Below are positions 24,399-33,880 of a stretch of 64,000 bases of DNA, in pieces. The stretch's first letter is position 1; every line of letters begins with the position of its first letter. The DNA comes from DTU098 sp964498525. Lineage in GTDB: Bacteria > Bacillota > Desulfotomaculia > Desulfotomaculales > Pelotomaculaceae. The notes beneath the pieces were generated by a model. The model saw nothing but the letters and a program-made list of their open reading frames with translations. It made no database searches and had not been told where the DNA came from. The stretch spans positions 62,001-126,000 of the forward strand of contig CAZCGU010000011.1 of assembly GCA_964498525.1 (NCBI GenBank), given 5' to 3'. The position numbers and the translations under genes were made by a program.

Positions 24399-25406
24399 TT
24401 ACACCCCGGTAAGGAACTCATTGGTGAAGGCCTTTCCCGGTTCAAGGGGTTGGTCAATAAGCCCCTGGTCATACATCCATTCAGCGTATTTTTTCCACCG
24501 GATTTCGGACATTTCTCCCCATACCGGCGCATCCGACTGGTATTCACGGGCCAGATACTCCTGGCTTTCCAGAACAAGGTCCCGGTTAAGTTCAGGAACA
24601 CTTTCCAGCAAAATCTCCCCGGCTGCCCGGGGGTTTTCGATGCAGTACCGATAGCCCTTAACCGTTGCCCGCATAAAACTTTGGACCAACTGGGGATTTC
24701 CGCTGATGGTTTCTTCATTGGCTATCAAAACCGGGGTGTAAAAGTTCAGGGCGTCGTGGTAATCCTTGAGGAAAACAAAGTTTATGGGCAGGCCTTTTAG
24801 TTCCGCCTCAATGCCGGTCCACCCCATAAAAATCCAGGCAAAATCGACATCCCTGCGGACGCTGGTAAAATAGTCGGCTGCCCCGATGTTAATCATTTCA
24901 ACCTTCCCGAAGTCGGCCTGTTCCTGTTTCATCAGGGCTTTAAGCATGGCTTCCTCAGCTGGTGAGCCCCAGCCCCCGTATTTTTTCCCCTCAAAATCCC
25001 GGGGGTTTTTAATGTTCTTTTCCGCCGGGGAGGCAAAGCCGGAGGTGTTGTGCTGAATCACCGCCGCCAGGGCTTTGACCGGTATTCCTTTGGTGCGGGC
25101 AATGGTTATCTCTTCCTGGTAGCTGAAGCCGAAATCACCCTGACCGGCGGCGATTAACTGGGTCGCCCCCCCCTCACCGGGCTGGAGAATTTCTACAGCG
25201 AGGCCCTGTTCCTGATAATAGCCCAATTTTTGAGCCGCGTAGACCCCGGTGTGATTTGTGTTAGGTGTCCAGTCCAGAATTACAGTTACTTTCTTCAACT
25301 CCTTCGACCCGGGTTCTTTCTGAGTCCCGTCGCAGCCTGCCAGCAGGGACGCCAGCAACAGCGGCAGGGAAAATAGAACCACGCAAGCCAACACCTTTTT
25401 TTTCAC
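24399..25406 (-). CDS. Substrate-binding lipoprotein for thiamine pyrimidine precursor (ThiY/NMT1-like)
   Basis: This is an extracellular binding protein with a lipobox (LLASLLAGC) after a hydrophobic signal. DWTPNTNHTGVYAAQKLGYY near the mature N-terminus is characteristic of ThiY/NMT1-type proteins that bind formylaminopyrimidine or HMP. GTG 25406 has GGGGGG at good spacing; an ATG at 25421, directly after the permease stop, is the alternative. The upstream TPP riboswitch supports the thiamine role. Confidence 0.88.
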   Translation of the reverse strand: MKKKVLACVVLFSLPLLLASLLAGCDGTQKEPGSKELKKVTVILDWTPNTNHTGVYAAQKLGYYQEQGLAVEILQPGEGGATQLIAAGQGDFGFSYQEEITIARTKGIPVKALAAVIQHNTSGFASPAEKNIKNPRDFEGKKYGGWGSPAEEAMLKALMKQEQADFGKVEMINIGAADYFTSVRRDVDFAWIFMGWTGIEAELKGLPINFVFLKDYHDALNFYTPVLIANEETISGNPQLVQSFMRATVKGYRYCIENPRAAGEILLESVPELNRDLVLESQEYLAREYQSDAPVWGEMSEIRWKKYAEWMYDQGLIDQPLEPGKAFTNEFLTGV

Positions 25407-25421
25407 TACAAATCCCCCCAT

Positions 25422-26213
25422 TTAGTTTTTTTGATTCCACGGAATGATCAGCCTTTCCAGCAGACTGACCAGGGCAAAGAGAGCGGCGCTGCAGAAAGTT
25501 ACTACGAGAATGGCCGCAAAGACCCGATCCACCTGGAAAGAGCGCTGGGCGATGGTCATGTAAGTCCCCAGGCCTTCCCTCGCTCCCAGCCACTCCCCGA
25601 TAACCGCGCCCATGACGCTGTAGGTGGCGGAAATCTTCAGCCCGGAAAAAAAGGAGGGCAGGGCCAGGGGCAGTTTTACCAGGCGAAAGGCAGCCAGACG
25701 GCTGGCTTTCATTGATCTGAACAGCTCCAGATATTCCCTGTCCACCGCTGCCAGTCCCCCCAGCAGGCTTAAAGCAATGGGGAAAAAACAGACCAGTACC
25801 ACCACGATAATTTTAGGCAGCATGCCGTAGCCGAACCAGATGACGAACAGCGGGGCTACGGATATTATGGGGATGGTCTGGGAGGCCACCAGCAGGGGAT
25901 AAACGGCCCTTTTCAGAAGGGGCAGCTCCTCCATAAAAAACGAAATGACAAAGGCAAAAAGAACAGCCAGGGCAAAGCCCGCCAGACATTCCAGCAGAGT
26001 GCTCCGGGCGTGTTTAAGAAGCAAGGGCAGATTAACCATAAGGGTTTCCAGGATCCTCAGCGGTCCGGGCAGAAGCCACTCCTCGATGGCCTTAATCCGG
26101 ATCAGGTACTCCCAGAGGACCAGCAATAAACTCACAAAGGCCAGCGGGGTGGCGACGTTAGCGATAGTTTCGAACTTTCTCCTCAATTGTAACACCGCCT
26201 GCCTTGCAGTCAA
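25422..26213 (-). CDS. ABC transporter permease for thiamine precursor (ThiX-like)
   Basis: This permease of up to 263 residues has about six membrane segments and the BPD_transp_1 ATPase-contact loop (GGLAAVDREYLELFRSMKASRLAAF). The start is uncertain: TTG 26213 overlaps the DUF77 gene by 56 bp, while in-frame GTG 26195 or TTG 26186, closer to the AAGGCAGG box, are possible. It sits between the thiamine-binding protein and the lipoprotein genes. Confidence 0.87.
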   Translation of the reverse strand: MTARQAVLQLRRKFETIANVATPLAFVSLLLVLWEYLIRIKAIEEWLLPGPLRILETLMVNLPLLLKHARSTLLECLAGFALAVLFAFVISFFMEELPLLKRAVYPLLVASQTIPIISVAPLFVIWFGYGMLPKIIVVVLVCFFPIALSLLGGLAAVDREYLELFRSMKASRLAAFRLVKLPLALPSFFSGLKISATYSVMGAVIGEWLGAREGLGTYMTIAQRSFQVDRVFAAILVVTFCSAALFALVSLLERLIIPWNQKN

Positions 26214-26442
26214 TTTTTACAACCGACAGGATGCGGGTTGCCCCGTTTTTCAGACATATTTCCTGGGCCTCCGCCACAATATCCAGCAGGACAGGGAGCT
26301 CACCCTCCATTGTCGTTTCCATGGGCCCCACCTGGTAGGTAACGCCGGATTTTTTGATGTATTCGATTACTTTATCCACCAGGGGGTACAATTCCGTCCC
26401 GGGGACATTGGGAATGACCTGCAAACTCACGTTGTATTTCAT
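26158..26442 (-). CDS. DUF77 / MTH1187-type thiamine-binding protein
   Basis: This 94-residue ferredoxin-like-fold protein is related to one repeat of YkoF, which binds thiamine. Typical segments are VSLQVIPNV, SGVTYQVGPMETTMEGE and ATRILSVVKID. It is the first gene behind the TPP riboswitch; AAGGAGGCC precedes the ATG and overlaps the riboswitch terminator region. It probably binds thiamine or a precursor in the cytoplasm. Confidence 0.88.
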   Translation of the reverse strand: MKYNVSLQVIPNVPGTELYPLVDKVIEYIKKSGVTYQVGPMETTMEGELPVLLDIVAEAQEICLKNGATRILSVVKIDCKAGGVTIEEKVRNYR

Positions 26443-26460
26443 TATCCCGGCCTCCTTATA

Positions 26461-26497
26461 ATAAAACAGGCCTTTTACCTGAAAGAGTAAAAGGCCT
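26461..26497 (-). terminator. Expression-platform terminator of the TPP riboswitch
   Basis: AGGCCTTTTAC pairs with GTAAAAGGCCT (11 bp), followed on the minus strand by GTTTTATTAT. It lies between the aptamer and the first gene, so TPP binding would favour termination here. Confidence 0.75.
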
Positions 26498-26520
26498 TGA
26501 CATGAAATGCGATGTCAGTG

Positions 26521-26600
26521 GTTATCCCTACGCTGGCATTACCCAGATCAGGTAGCGGGTCAGAACAAGGTTCTTTCTCAGCCAAAATTTCAGCTCCCCG
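26521..26600 (-). ncRNA. TPP (THI-box) riboswitch
   Basis: The minus strand has the conserved aptamer parts in order: GGGGAGCT, GGCTGAGA followed by ACC, GACCC, then ACCTGATCTGGGTAATGCC and AGCGTAGGGA. It precedes the thiamine-binding protein and ThiXYZ-like transporter genes. Confidence 0.95.
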
Positions 26601-26940
26601 TATAATATTTAATTGTTTATTGTATAACCGGTAAAATTTTAAAATAATAAAGAATATAAGTATCCTGGATATCCGGGCATTTATTATTTGCATTATACCT
26701 TGCCCATGTTGAATAGGCAAGAGAAATTTGGAATTTTTAGTGTTTTTAAAATCATCTTCAGGTTAGTTTAACTGGGAAAAAATTTGGGGGGAAAGATATC
26801 ACCATGTAAGGTATCATGATTAATATATCATAATAAAATAAAACAGAAGCAAGGTGTGGTTTCCGGCCAGGACCTCAAAATTTAATGATAATTATCCTGC
26901 TTCCCCGGTATTAAGCGGGCTGCAAGCATAACGGCGGGTT

Positions 26941-27276
26941 TTAGGAATTGGAGCGGCACCATAGAATTTCCGCCTGCTGGTCCGCTATGTTTGTATTGAA
27001 ATGCGGCTCGCGGGGCGGCATAAAAATCAAGTCACCCTTTTCGGCCACTTCACTGCCCGTTTGAGTTTCAATAAGGATCCTGCCCGATTTAACATATAGA
27101 AATTCTTCGGTGGGGTGCAGTAAATAACCGGATTCGGGAATCCTCTGACCGGGATATAAAAAAGCCAACCCCGCCAGGCAATCATTTGCCTTTTTTTGCT
27201 TGCCGGGAATGAGTATGTTCAGTGATTCCAGGTCTTTCAGTGAACCTGCAAGATGCCTTTTCTTAACGATCTTCAC
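26941..27276 (-). CDS. Small cupin-domain protein
   Basis: This 111-residue single-domain cupin has a motif 1 region (HPTEEFLYVKSG, with His and Glu ligand candidates), GDLIFMPP and the motif 2 region PREPHFN, followed by EILWC. GTG 27276 is chosen because GGGGGAA lies six bases upstream; the frame is open to 27381. It may bind a metal and a small ligand; the function is unknown. It lies 310 bp beyond the FmdE-like gene. Confidence 0.7.
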   Translation of the reverse strand: MKIVKKRHLAGSLKDLESLNILIPGKQKKANDCLAGLAFLYPGQRIPESGYLLHPTEEFLYVKSGRILIETQTGSEVAEKGDLIFMPPREPHFNTNIADQQAEILWCRSNS

Positions 27277-27586
27277 CTGAATTCCCCCTTGGGAACTTAA
27301 GATGCTCATCAGTTGCCGGGACCCCGGATTGTGGAATACGGCACATAGCAATGCCTCCCCCCGCCAGTAATATACATGCAAATCACATGCCGGGCGACTA
27401 TTTGCCGCCCGGCTGCAGTAAAGCCCCTTTGCCGGGATTAGTTTCCGAGGTTAATTATTTTTACTTTCAGGTATTCAGATTGTTTAAAGTGCGCAATATC
27501 AGTACGTACACCCTTTAACAGCCAGCCTTTTCCCCTGTTCCCTGCATCGAAATGGTGCAGGGACGGAATAGAGATTACGGCTATTC

Positions 27587-28192
27587 CTACCAACCCCTGG
27601 TGTATTCTTCCGCGCAGGGGAGGCAAACAATCTTTCCATCCCTGACCCGGGTGCGGGGTTCCATAACCGGTTCACCGCAGGCGGCGCAGAGGTGGGTGTC
27701 GAAGATCCGGGCTTTGGGGGGCAGTTCAATCTGGATGTGCCGGACCTGGCAAAACTCCTCCGCGGGCATTTCCAGAATCGAGCGGGTCCGATCCTGCTGG
27801 TGCCGGTTAAATATTTCCTTTTCTTGTTCGTTGGCTTCACCGCCGAAGACTTTTTTCCTCAGATCTTTGTATTCGGGGCTTTGCCAGACCTTGCCCTTAA
27901 CAGAAATGCGCACGGCCCGCCCGCTGTTGCGGCAGGCAAAGGTGTAGACCTGCTTGCCGTAATCGCGGTAAATCAGATTTCCCTTGCCAATGCTGCAACC
28001 GGTCAAAACCTGAACGGCATCCACTCCGCAGGCGTCGTTCTCGACGATTGCCAGCAGCTCTTCGTCTTTAGCGCGAATTGCGTCCAGCTCCCGCAGGGCA
28101 ATTTTAGCAACCCGGTAACCTGTGGCTACCCCCGGGCAGGAATGGCCGTGAAAGTCCAATGTTTTTTCCCAATCATTCATCTCAGCCGGCAT
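27587..28192 (-). CDS. FmdE-family protein with C-terminal zinc finger
   Basis: This 201-residue protein carries the FmdE motif FHGHSCPGVATGYRVAK near residue 14, including the metal-binding His/Cys, and ENDACGVDAVQVLTGC near residue 51. A C-terminal four-Cys finger (CAACGEP ... CLPCAEEY) resembles zinc ribbons. FmdE proteins are linked to molybdenum or tungsten enzymes such as formylmethanofuran dehydrogenase, but their biochemical role is unclear. It follows the nickel/peptide-type ABC genes by 58 bp and probably shares their transcript. Confidence 0.88.
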   Translation of the reverse strand: MPAEMNDWEKTLDFHGHSCPGVATGYRVAKIALRELDAIRAKDEELLAIVENDACGVDAVQVLTGCSIGKGNLIYRDYGKQVYTFACRNSGRAVRISVKGKVWQSPEYKDLRKKVFGGEANEQEKEIFNRHQQDRTRSILEMPAEEFCQVRHIQIELPPKARIFDTHLCAACGEPVMEPRTRVRDGKIVCLPCAEEYTRGW

Positions 28193-28250
28193 AAGTTAAT
28201 ACACTCCTTTTACTGAATTGTTATTTTTCGGATTTTTATTTTCGATTTTT

Positions 28251-30116
28251 TTAAAATCCGGGATAGAAACAAGCTACCTTCCGGGGAGAACAGGCAACTA
28301 ATTCGGGTTTTTCGGTATAACAGCGATCTTTTACTCCGGGGCAGCGGCTAGCGTAGGGGCAGCCCGCTGCCGGGTTCGCGGGGGGCCGTTTAAAATGAGA
28401 AGCCGTCTGCGGCATATTTTCACCGGTCCTACGGTTCCAGCGATGATCCCCGTTCCAGCCGGTCCGGTCCTTTAATAGCGGCGCAAAGTCAATCAGGGCC
28501 CTGGTATAGGGATGCAGGGGCTGATAAATAATATCACTGGTGGGTCCTTCTTCCACGATCCTGCCTTTCAACAATACAATCAGACGGTCGCTGATTTTTT
28601 TGGCCAGGGCCAGATCATGGGTGATGAAAAGCAGGGAAAGTCCCCTTTTTTCCTGCAAATTCATCATGAGCTTGAGGATTTTCGCCTGAACGCTGGCATC
28701 CAGGGCTGATGTTGATTCGTCGGCAATAAGAACCTTCGGGTTAAGCACCAGGGCCCGGGCTATGGCTACCCTCTGGGCTTCGCCACCGCTCAAATGGTGG
28801 GGATATTTTTTGAGGAAATCATCGTCCGCGGGCAGTTCCACTTCGTCCAAAACCTGCCGGATCCTCGCCAGCCTTTCTTCCCCAGTGCCTGTCTTATGAA
28901 TGTCCAGGGGTTCTTTAATGGTCTGTAAAACATTCATCCGGTGGCTAATGGATTCACCGGGGTTTTGAAAGATCATCTGGACCCTCTGGTAAAAATCTTT
29001 AGTCCGTTTGGTGATCCTTTCACCTTCCAGGCGGATTTCTTCTTCATCAGCCCTGAGCAGGCCCATGACAGTTTTAGCCAGGGTTGTTTTGCCGGAACCG
29101 CTTTCCCCAATGAGGGCCAGGGTTTCCCCTTCATGCAGGACACATTCCACACCCTGTAACACCTTCAGAGGACCAAAAGATTTGCTGCACTTGACTTCCA
29201 GCAGGGGTATAATCCCGCCCCTGTGACAGGCGATGAGCCGGTTATCCTTTGATACGGGCAGCGGTACCTCCCTGGCGCAAATCCGGATCCGCTGGGTGCA
29301 GCGCGGGTGAAAGGGGCATCCTTCCACATGGTGGGACATCCGCCCGGGTATTCCCTGTAAATCCTTGGTGGTGGTCATATTGGGATAAGACCGCAGCAGA
29401 CCACGGGTGTAGGGGTGGCGCGGTCCGGTCAGCAAATCCCCGGTGTCTCCCAGCTCCAGGATTCTGCCTCCGTAAAGGACGGCCATTTGATCGGAAAGGG
29501 CGGCAGCGGTGGAAATATCATGGGTGATTACCAGGGTGGCCGTTTCTTTTGTAATTCTTTTTAGTACGGCAATTATATCCGCTTTGGTCAGGGCATCCAG
29601 GGAGGCGGTGGGCTCGTCCAGGATTAAAACGCCGGGGTTGTTAACCAGGGACAGGGCGATCAAGGCCCTTTGTTTTTCGCCCCCGCTTAATTGGTGCGGG
29701 TACGCTAAAGAACGGCGTTTGTCCAGGCCCACCAGATCAAGAACCCCCCGGGCTTTCTCCTCCGCCGCATTTTTGTCCTTGGGGCTGTGTACCAAAACAG
29801 CCTCCCTGACCTGATAAAGGATGGAATAAAGCGGGTGGAGACCGTCTTCAACATTTTGGAACACCATGGCGATCTCCTTGCCGCGGATCCGGCGGAGCTC
29901 TTCTTCCCGGCAAGCCAGAATACTCTTACCCTCAAGAAGGATCTCGCCCGTGCAGCGTCCTTCCACCAGGCCCATAACAGCCCGGCCCAGGGTGGTTTTG
30001 CCGGCGCCGGACTCACCGATAACAGACAGGACCCGGCCCTTTTCCAGGTTAAGGTTGATACCCTTTAAAATCTGCAGTCCGTTATAGGAGGCTTTTAAAT
30101 CCTTAATTATCAGCAT
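28251..30116 (-). CDS. Fused dual ATP-binding protein of a nickel/peptide-type ABC transporter
   Basis: This 621-residue protein has two complete ATPase domains. The N-half has GESGAGKTTL, LSGGEKQRA and ILDEPTASLD; the C-half has GESGSGKTTL, LSGGEAQRV and IADESTSALD. Each half ends with the Cys-containing oligopeptide/nickel C-terminal motif (CPFHPRC; CPYASRC). DppD and DppF (or NikD and NikE) are usually separate proteins, so this is a fusion. It overlaps the permease gene by 14 bp. Confidence 0.92.
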   Translation of the reverse strand: MLIIKDLKASYNGLQILKGINLNLEKGRVLSVIGESGAGKTTLGRAVMGLVEGRCTGEILLEGKSILACREEELRRIRGKEIAMVFQNVEDGLHPLYSILYQVREAVLVHSPKDKNAAEEKARGVLDLVGLDKRRSLAYPHQLSGGEKQRALIALSLVNNPGVLILDEPTASLDALTKADIIAVLKRITKETATLVITHDISTAAALSDQMAVLYGGRILELGDTGDLLTGPRHPYTRGLLRSYPNMTTTKDLQGIPGRMSHHVEGCPFHPRCTQRIRICAREVPLPVSKDNRLIACHRGGIIPLLEVKCSKSFGPLKVLQGVECVLHEGETLALIGESGSGKTTLAKTVMGLLRADEEEIRLEGERITKRTKDFYQRVQMIFQNPGESISHRMNVLQTIKEPLDIHKTGTGEERLARIRQVLDEVELPADDDFLKKYPHHLSGGEAQRVAIARALVLNPKVLIADESTSALDASVQAKILKLMMNLQEKRGLSLLFITHDLALAKKISDRLIVLLKGRIVEEGPTSDIIYQPLHPYTRALIDFAPLLKDRTGWNGDHRWNRRTGENMPQTASHFKRPPANPAAGCPYASRCPGVKDRCYTEKPELVACSPRKVACFYPGF

Positions 30117-30957
30117 GGCCGGCCTCCTTCCTCAAGCGGGGGTTCAGAGCGGTTTCCAGGGCGAACCCGGTGAACGTAAAGCCCATAACTGTAAGGGACA
30201 GGGCAAAACCGGCGGGCAGGAGCCACCACTTCCAGACATCCAGGTAAACAAATTTAAGGGCATGCTGCATCATTTTCCCCCAGCTGATCATAGTGGGATC
30301 ACAGACACCCAGAAAGGAAAGGCCGGCCTCCATAAAAACAGCCCTCCGGGTGTCCTGGATCATCAGGGCAATCAGGATAGGTCCCAAATCCGGTATAATG
30401 TGATTGAACAACAGGTGCAGCCGGCCGGCCCCGAAGGTCCGGGCGGCGTAAACAGGCATCCGCTCCTTTAAGGAAAGGGTTTGGGCCCTGACGATCCTGG
30501 CCCCGCCGGGCCAGAGGAGTAAGGAAAGCACAACTATCAACAGGGTTGTGTTGGGTCTCAGGTAGGCGGCGGCCAGAATGGCGACAATTACCGGGGGAAT
30601 GATGATCAGGGCGTCCACCAGCCGCATCATCAGCCGGTCGTAAAGGCCCCCCAGCAGGGCGGCGGAACAACCGGCCAGTATGCTCAAGCAAAGAGAAAGC
30701 AAGGCTACTCCGCCGCCCACCATAAGGGAAGTGCGGGCGCCGTAAAGAAGGCGCGTCCAGATGTCCTGCCCCACGTCATTTGTGCCCAGCCAGTGCTGCG
30801 CTGAAGGGGCCATAAAAGGGGCGCCCGTGTGGGCGGTTGGCTGGTAGCCGGTCAGCAGCGGCGCCAGGACAGCCGCAGTTGCCATTAGAATGAGCAGCCC
30901 CAGGCCAAACCGGCCGGGGCCGGTTGTATGAACTTCCCGCCAGTAATTTACGTGCAT
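30103..30957 (-). CDS. Nickel/peptide-type ABC permease (NikC/DppC-like)
   Basis: This 284-residue permease has an N-terminal segment (HWLGTNDVGQDIWTRLLYGARTSL) characteristic of DppC/NikC and about six membrane helices. The ATPase-contact loop is at AARTFGAGRLHLLFNHIIPD. It overlaps its neighbours on both sides, showing tight coupling in the transporter operon. Confidence 0.9.
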   Translation of the reverse strand: MHVNYWREVHTTGPGRFGLGLLILMATAAVLAPLLTGYQPTAHTGAPFMAPSAQHWLGTNDVGQDIWTRLLYGARTSLMVGGGVALLSLCLSILAGCSAALLGGLYDRLMMRLVDALIIIPPVIVAILAAAYLRPNTTLLIVVLSLLLWPGGARIVRAQTLSLKERMPVYAARTFGAGRLHLLFNHIIPDLGPILIALMIQDTRRAVFMEAGLSFLGVCDPTMISWGKMMQHALKFVYLDVWKWWLLPAGFALSLTVMGFTFTGFALETALNPRLRKEAGHADN

Positions 30958-31991
30958 TTTGCTACCCTCGGATCAAGTTTGGAATAAAAGACATCCAGCA
31001 GGAGATTGATGGTTAAAACTACTATTGTAATGACCAGAAGGATTCCCACCATAAGCGGGTAGTCCCGGGTTAAAAGGGATTTGTAAAGCAAGGAACCCAG
31101 GCCGGGATAGGAAAACACTATCTCAACAAACAGCGTTCCGGTAACCAGATGGGCAAACTGCAGGCCGGCGGCGGTTACCACCGGCAAAAGGGTGTTGCGC
31201 CCCGCGTGGCGGTACCGGATAACCCGTTCGGGGCAGCCCTTGGCCCTGGCTGTCAAAATAAAGGCTTCGCCCAGGGTGGTAATCATGGTGTTGCGGGTTA
31301 ACAAATAGGTACCCGTCAGCCGGACCAGAACCAGAGCCCCCAGGGGCAGGGCCAGGTGATGCAGAAGATCCATAACGAGCAGCAGTCCGCTGTGGCCGGC
31401 GTAGGGGGTCAGCGCTCCGGACAGGGGAACCAGGCTTAAAAAGACACCGAAGAAAAGAAGGAGTACGATTCCCATGAAAAAGTCCGGGAATCCGCTAAAA
31501 AGCATAACACCGCCCAGTAAAACCCGGTCCAGGGTTCTTCCCCTCCGGAAACCGGACTCAACACCCAGGAAAAAGCCCAAAAGAGTGGATATTAACAGCG
31601 CCAATCCCGCAAGCAAGAGGGTCCAGGGGAGAAATCCTGAAATAACCTTCAGCACCGGAGTGTTGTAATAGTAAGAGTGACCCAGATCGCCCCGGCAAAG
31701 GGACGTAAGATAGGATAAATACTGCTCTCCCAGGGGGCGGTCCAGGGAAAACCGGTGGGTCAGCTCCTCTTGCAACTCCGGAGTTATTACCAGAAGGGCT
31801 TCACTGCCGTAGATGGCCTGCAGCGGATCCCCGGGCATCAGGCGGGGAACAAGAAAGTTTATGGTTAGAATAAGGAACAGGGCAACCACGTAGTTGAGAA
31901 AGGCCGCCTTTTTTAACCCCGCCGTTATTTTAAGGATTTTGTTGGGTGCGGGTTCATTTTTGGCCCGGACACACTCCTGCATAATAACCAC
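30948..31991 (-). CDS. Nickel/peptide-type ABC permease (NikB/DppB-like)
   Basis: This 347-residue permease has the family N-terminal segment FLVPRLMPGDPLQAIYG, six membrane helices and the ATPase-contact loop AKGCPERVIRYRHAGRNTLLP. It overlaps the NikC-like gene by 10 bp. With the NikC-like subunit it forms the transport channel. Confidence 0.9.
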   Translation of the reverse strand: MVIMQECVRAKNEPAPNKILKITAGLKKAAFLNYVVALFLILTINFLVPRLMPGDPLQAIYGSEALLVITPELQEELTHRFSLDRPLGEQYLSYLTSLCRGDLGHSYYYNTPVLKVISGFLPWTLLLAGLALLISTLLGFFLGVESGFRRGRTLDRVLLGGVMLFSGFPDFFMGIVLLLFFGVFLSLVPLSGALTPYAGHSGLLLVMDLLHHLALPLGALVLVRLTGTYLLTRNTMITTLGEAFILTARAKGCPERVIRYRHAGRNTLLPVVTAAGLQFAHLVTGTLFVEIVFSYPGLGSLLYKSLLTRDYPLMVGILLVITIVVLTINLLLDVFYSKLDPRVAKCT

Positions 31992-32048
31992 TCTTTTTAT
32001 AAACTTTATTCATGTTGCCGGTAAAGAAGATAGCCTGCCGTAATATTT

Positions 32049-33653
32049 TTATAAGAAGGCCATTTTGTTATAAGGTTGCGGGATTCCGTTGCCGATGCCC
32101 TGTAAGGTGAAATAGAGTGGCACGGTCTTATCCGCTGCATAATACCAGGTTGGATAGTACAGCGGCAGGCAGGGCATTTCCCGGGCGTAAACTTCCTGGA
32201 CCCGGTTGATCAGTTCCTTGCGCTTGTCCGGGTCCATCTCCTTCATTTGCTGCCCCAGGAGAGAATTTAGCTCTTCGTTTTTGTCGAACCGGGCGCTGTT
32301 GAATCCCGTGCCAACAATTATCTTGTTCAGGAATTCCGGATCGGCGCCCATACCGCCGTGGCCGCTGAGGGCCAGATCGAATTTCCATTCGTTTACCCGG
32401 TTGTCCAGGGTTTTGGTTTCCAGGCTGCGCAAGTCAATTTTAATCCCGGCATCTTCCAGCATATTTTTAATCATTTCCCCCTCCCGTTCGCTGGGGGAAC
32501 CCGGTCCGCTCCCTGCACTGCTGATTAGAAGCTCCAGTTCCAGTACCTTCCCGTCTTTTTCAAAATAAGCACCGTTTTTTGCGTACCCCAGGCCGGCAAG
32601 CAATTCCCCGGTTTTATCCGGAGCGAAGGGATATACCGCGGCTGCTGCGGGGTTATACCAGGGACTGTCCGGGGGAACCAGACCGGAACTGCCTTCAAGT
32701 CCGAAACCACGCTGGCATATTGTTACCAGGGCCTGACGGTCGATGGCGCAGGCCAGGGCCCGGCGGAACTCAACATTGTCCAGGGGCGCCTTCCGGTGGT
32801 TGAACATCAGTTTGGCTACATAGTCATGGCCGCCGGTTAATCCCAGAAAACCCTCTTTTTTTAATTCGCCCGCCAGCTCCGGGGGCACCTGGGCTGCGTT
32901 GACCTGCTTCTGCCTCAAGGCGGCCGCGGTCATTTCACTGCCTACCTTAACGAATTTCAACTGCCCGGTTTTCGGTGTTCCCTGGTAATACTGGCTGTTG
33001 GCCTCATACAGGTAGGTCCCCTGTTCTTTGCTGTAGTCCTTAAGTTTAAAGGGACCGGTGCCGATAAGGGCTTCCTTTTGCACAAATTGCCCTGGTTCCC
33101 CCACATCCTTCCAGATATGCTCCGGGAGAATGGGGATTGTCCCCGCGATGTATTCCAAAAACGGGGCGTAGGGCCTGTTTAAATACAGCTTGACTGTCTG
33201 ATCGTCAGCAGCTTCGGCCCTCTGGACAACGTCCAGGTTAATCCACTCGTAGTTATGTTCCCTCAGGTAATTAAAGCTGAATGCGACATCCTTTGCCGTA
33301 AACGGCTGGCCATCGTGCCAGGTGACCCGGTCTTGCAGCTTGAAAAGATAGGCGTTTTCGTCCTTTAAAAACTCCCAGCTTTTGGCCAGGGCGGGTATGT
33401 ATCCCTGACTGTCTTTCCAAAGCAGGGTATCGAAAATATAGCTCATCCTGACGTAACCGGGACCGCGCAAATAATGGGTGAAGGGGGAAGGAAAGCCCCA
33501 GTCCCCGGTGGGGTCGGCAATCGTATAGGCAGTGTCCTGCAACCCGGCGGCTTCTTTTTCCCTTTGGGCGGCGCCGCAGCCGGTCAAGGCCGGAATAAGA
33601 AGGGACAGGATCAATACAGAAAGCAGCAGCGGCTGGGAAAATAATCTTCGCAT
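32049..33653 (-). CDS. Substrate-binding lipoprotein of nickel/peptide-type ABC transporter
   Basis: This extracellular family 5 solute-binding protein of about 534 residues has a lipobox (LIPALTGCG) and the family motifs ALAKSWE, FTAKDVAFSFNY and IGTGPFKLKDY. I prefer ATG 33653, which has AAAGGA upstream and leaves a proper signal peptide; a TTG seven codons earlier is the alternative. The ligand (peptide, nickel or another metal complex) is not readable from sequence; the FmdE neighbour favours a metal or cofactor over peptides. Confidence 0.9.
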   Translation of the reverse strand: MRRLFSQPLLLSVLILSLLIPALTGCGAAQREKEAAGLQDTAYTIADPTGDWGFPSPFTHYLRGPGYVRMSYIFDTLLWKDSQGYIPALAKSWEFLKDENAYLFKLQDRVTWHDGQPFTAKDVAFSFNYLREHNYEWINLDVVQRAEAADDQTVKLYLNRPYAPFLEYIAGTIPILPEHIWKDVGEPGQFVQKEALIGTGPFKLKDYSKEQGTYLYEANSQYYQGTPKTGQLKFVKVGSEMTAAALRQKQVNAAQVPPELAGELKKEGFLGLTGGHDYVAKLMFNHRKAPLDNVEFRRALACAIDRQALVTICQRGFGLEGSSGLVPPDSPWYNPAAAAVYPFAPDKTGELLAGLGYAKNGAYFEKDGKVLELELLISSAGSGPGSPSEREGEMIKNMLEDAGIKIDLRSLETKTLDNRVNEWKFDLALSGHGGMGADPEFLNKIIVGTGFNSARFDKNEELNSLLGQQMKEMDPDKRKELINRVQEVYAREMPCLPLYYPTWYYAADKTVPLYFTLQGIGNGIPQPYNKMAFL

Positions 33654-33827
33654 TAAATCAATCATTCCTTTCAATAGATAATAGAGGGATTACAGTTGGG
33701 CAGAGAAAAAAGTTTGGCAAAAGGCGTAATTAAAAAAGTCCTGTTAACTGGTTTTGACAATTCCCCGGGATATCCAAAGCGATGTTTTCAATGTCGCCCT
33801 GCCGCATCACCGCTTTCCCCTAAAATA

Positions 33828-33880
33828 AAACCACGAAGTTCTACCTGGTTATTGCCAGGTAGGTGCAACCTCCGTGGTTT
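33828..33880 (-). terminator. Long hairpin upstream of the ABC operon, probable terminator
   Basis: On the minus strand AAACCACG, AGGTT and CTACCTGG pair with CCAGGTAG, AACTT and CGTGGTTT (about 21 bp with small bulges), followed by TTTTATTTTA. It probably ends transcripts from the sirtuin gene pair upstream. Confidence 0.65.

Noticed and set aside
23532..24800. 422-codon plus-strand frame
   Set aside because: It runs antisense through thiamine transporter ATPase and lipoprotein genes with clear motifs; it is a shadow produced by GC bias.
26475..26720. 81-codon minus-strand frame
   Set aside because: It lies across the TPP riboswitch and its terminator; the conserved bases are those of the aptamer, not of a protein.
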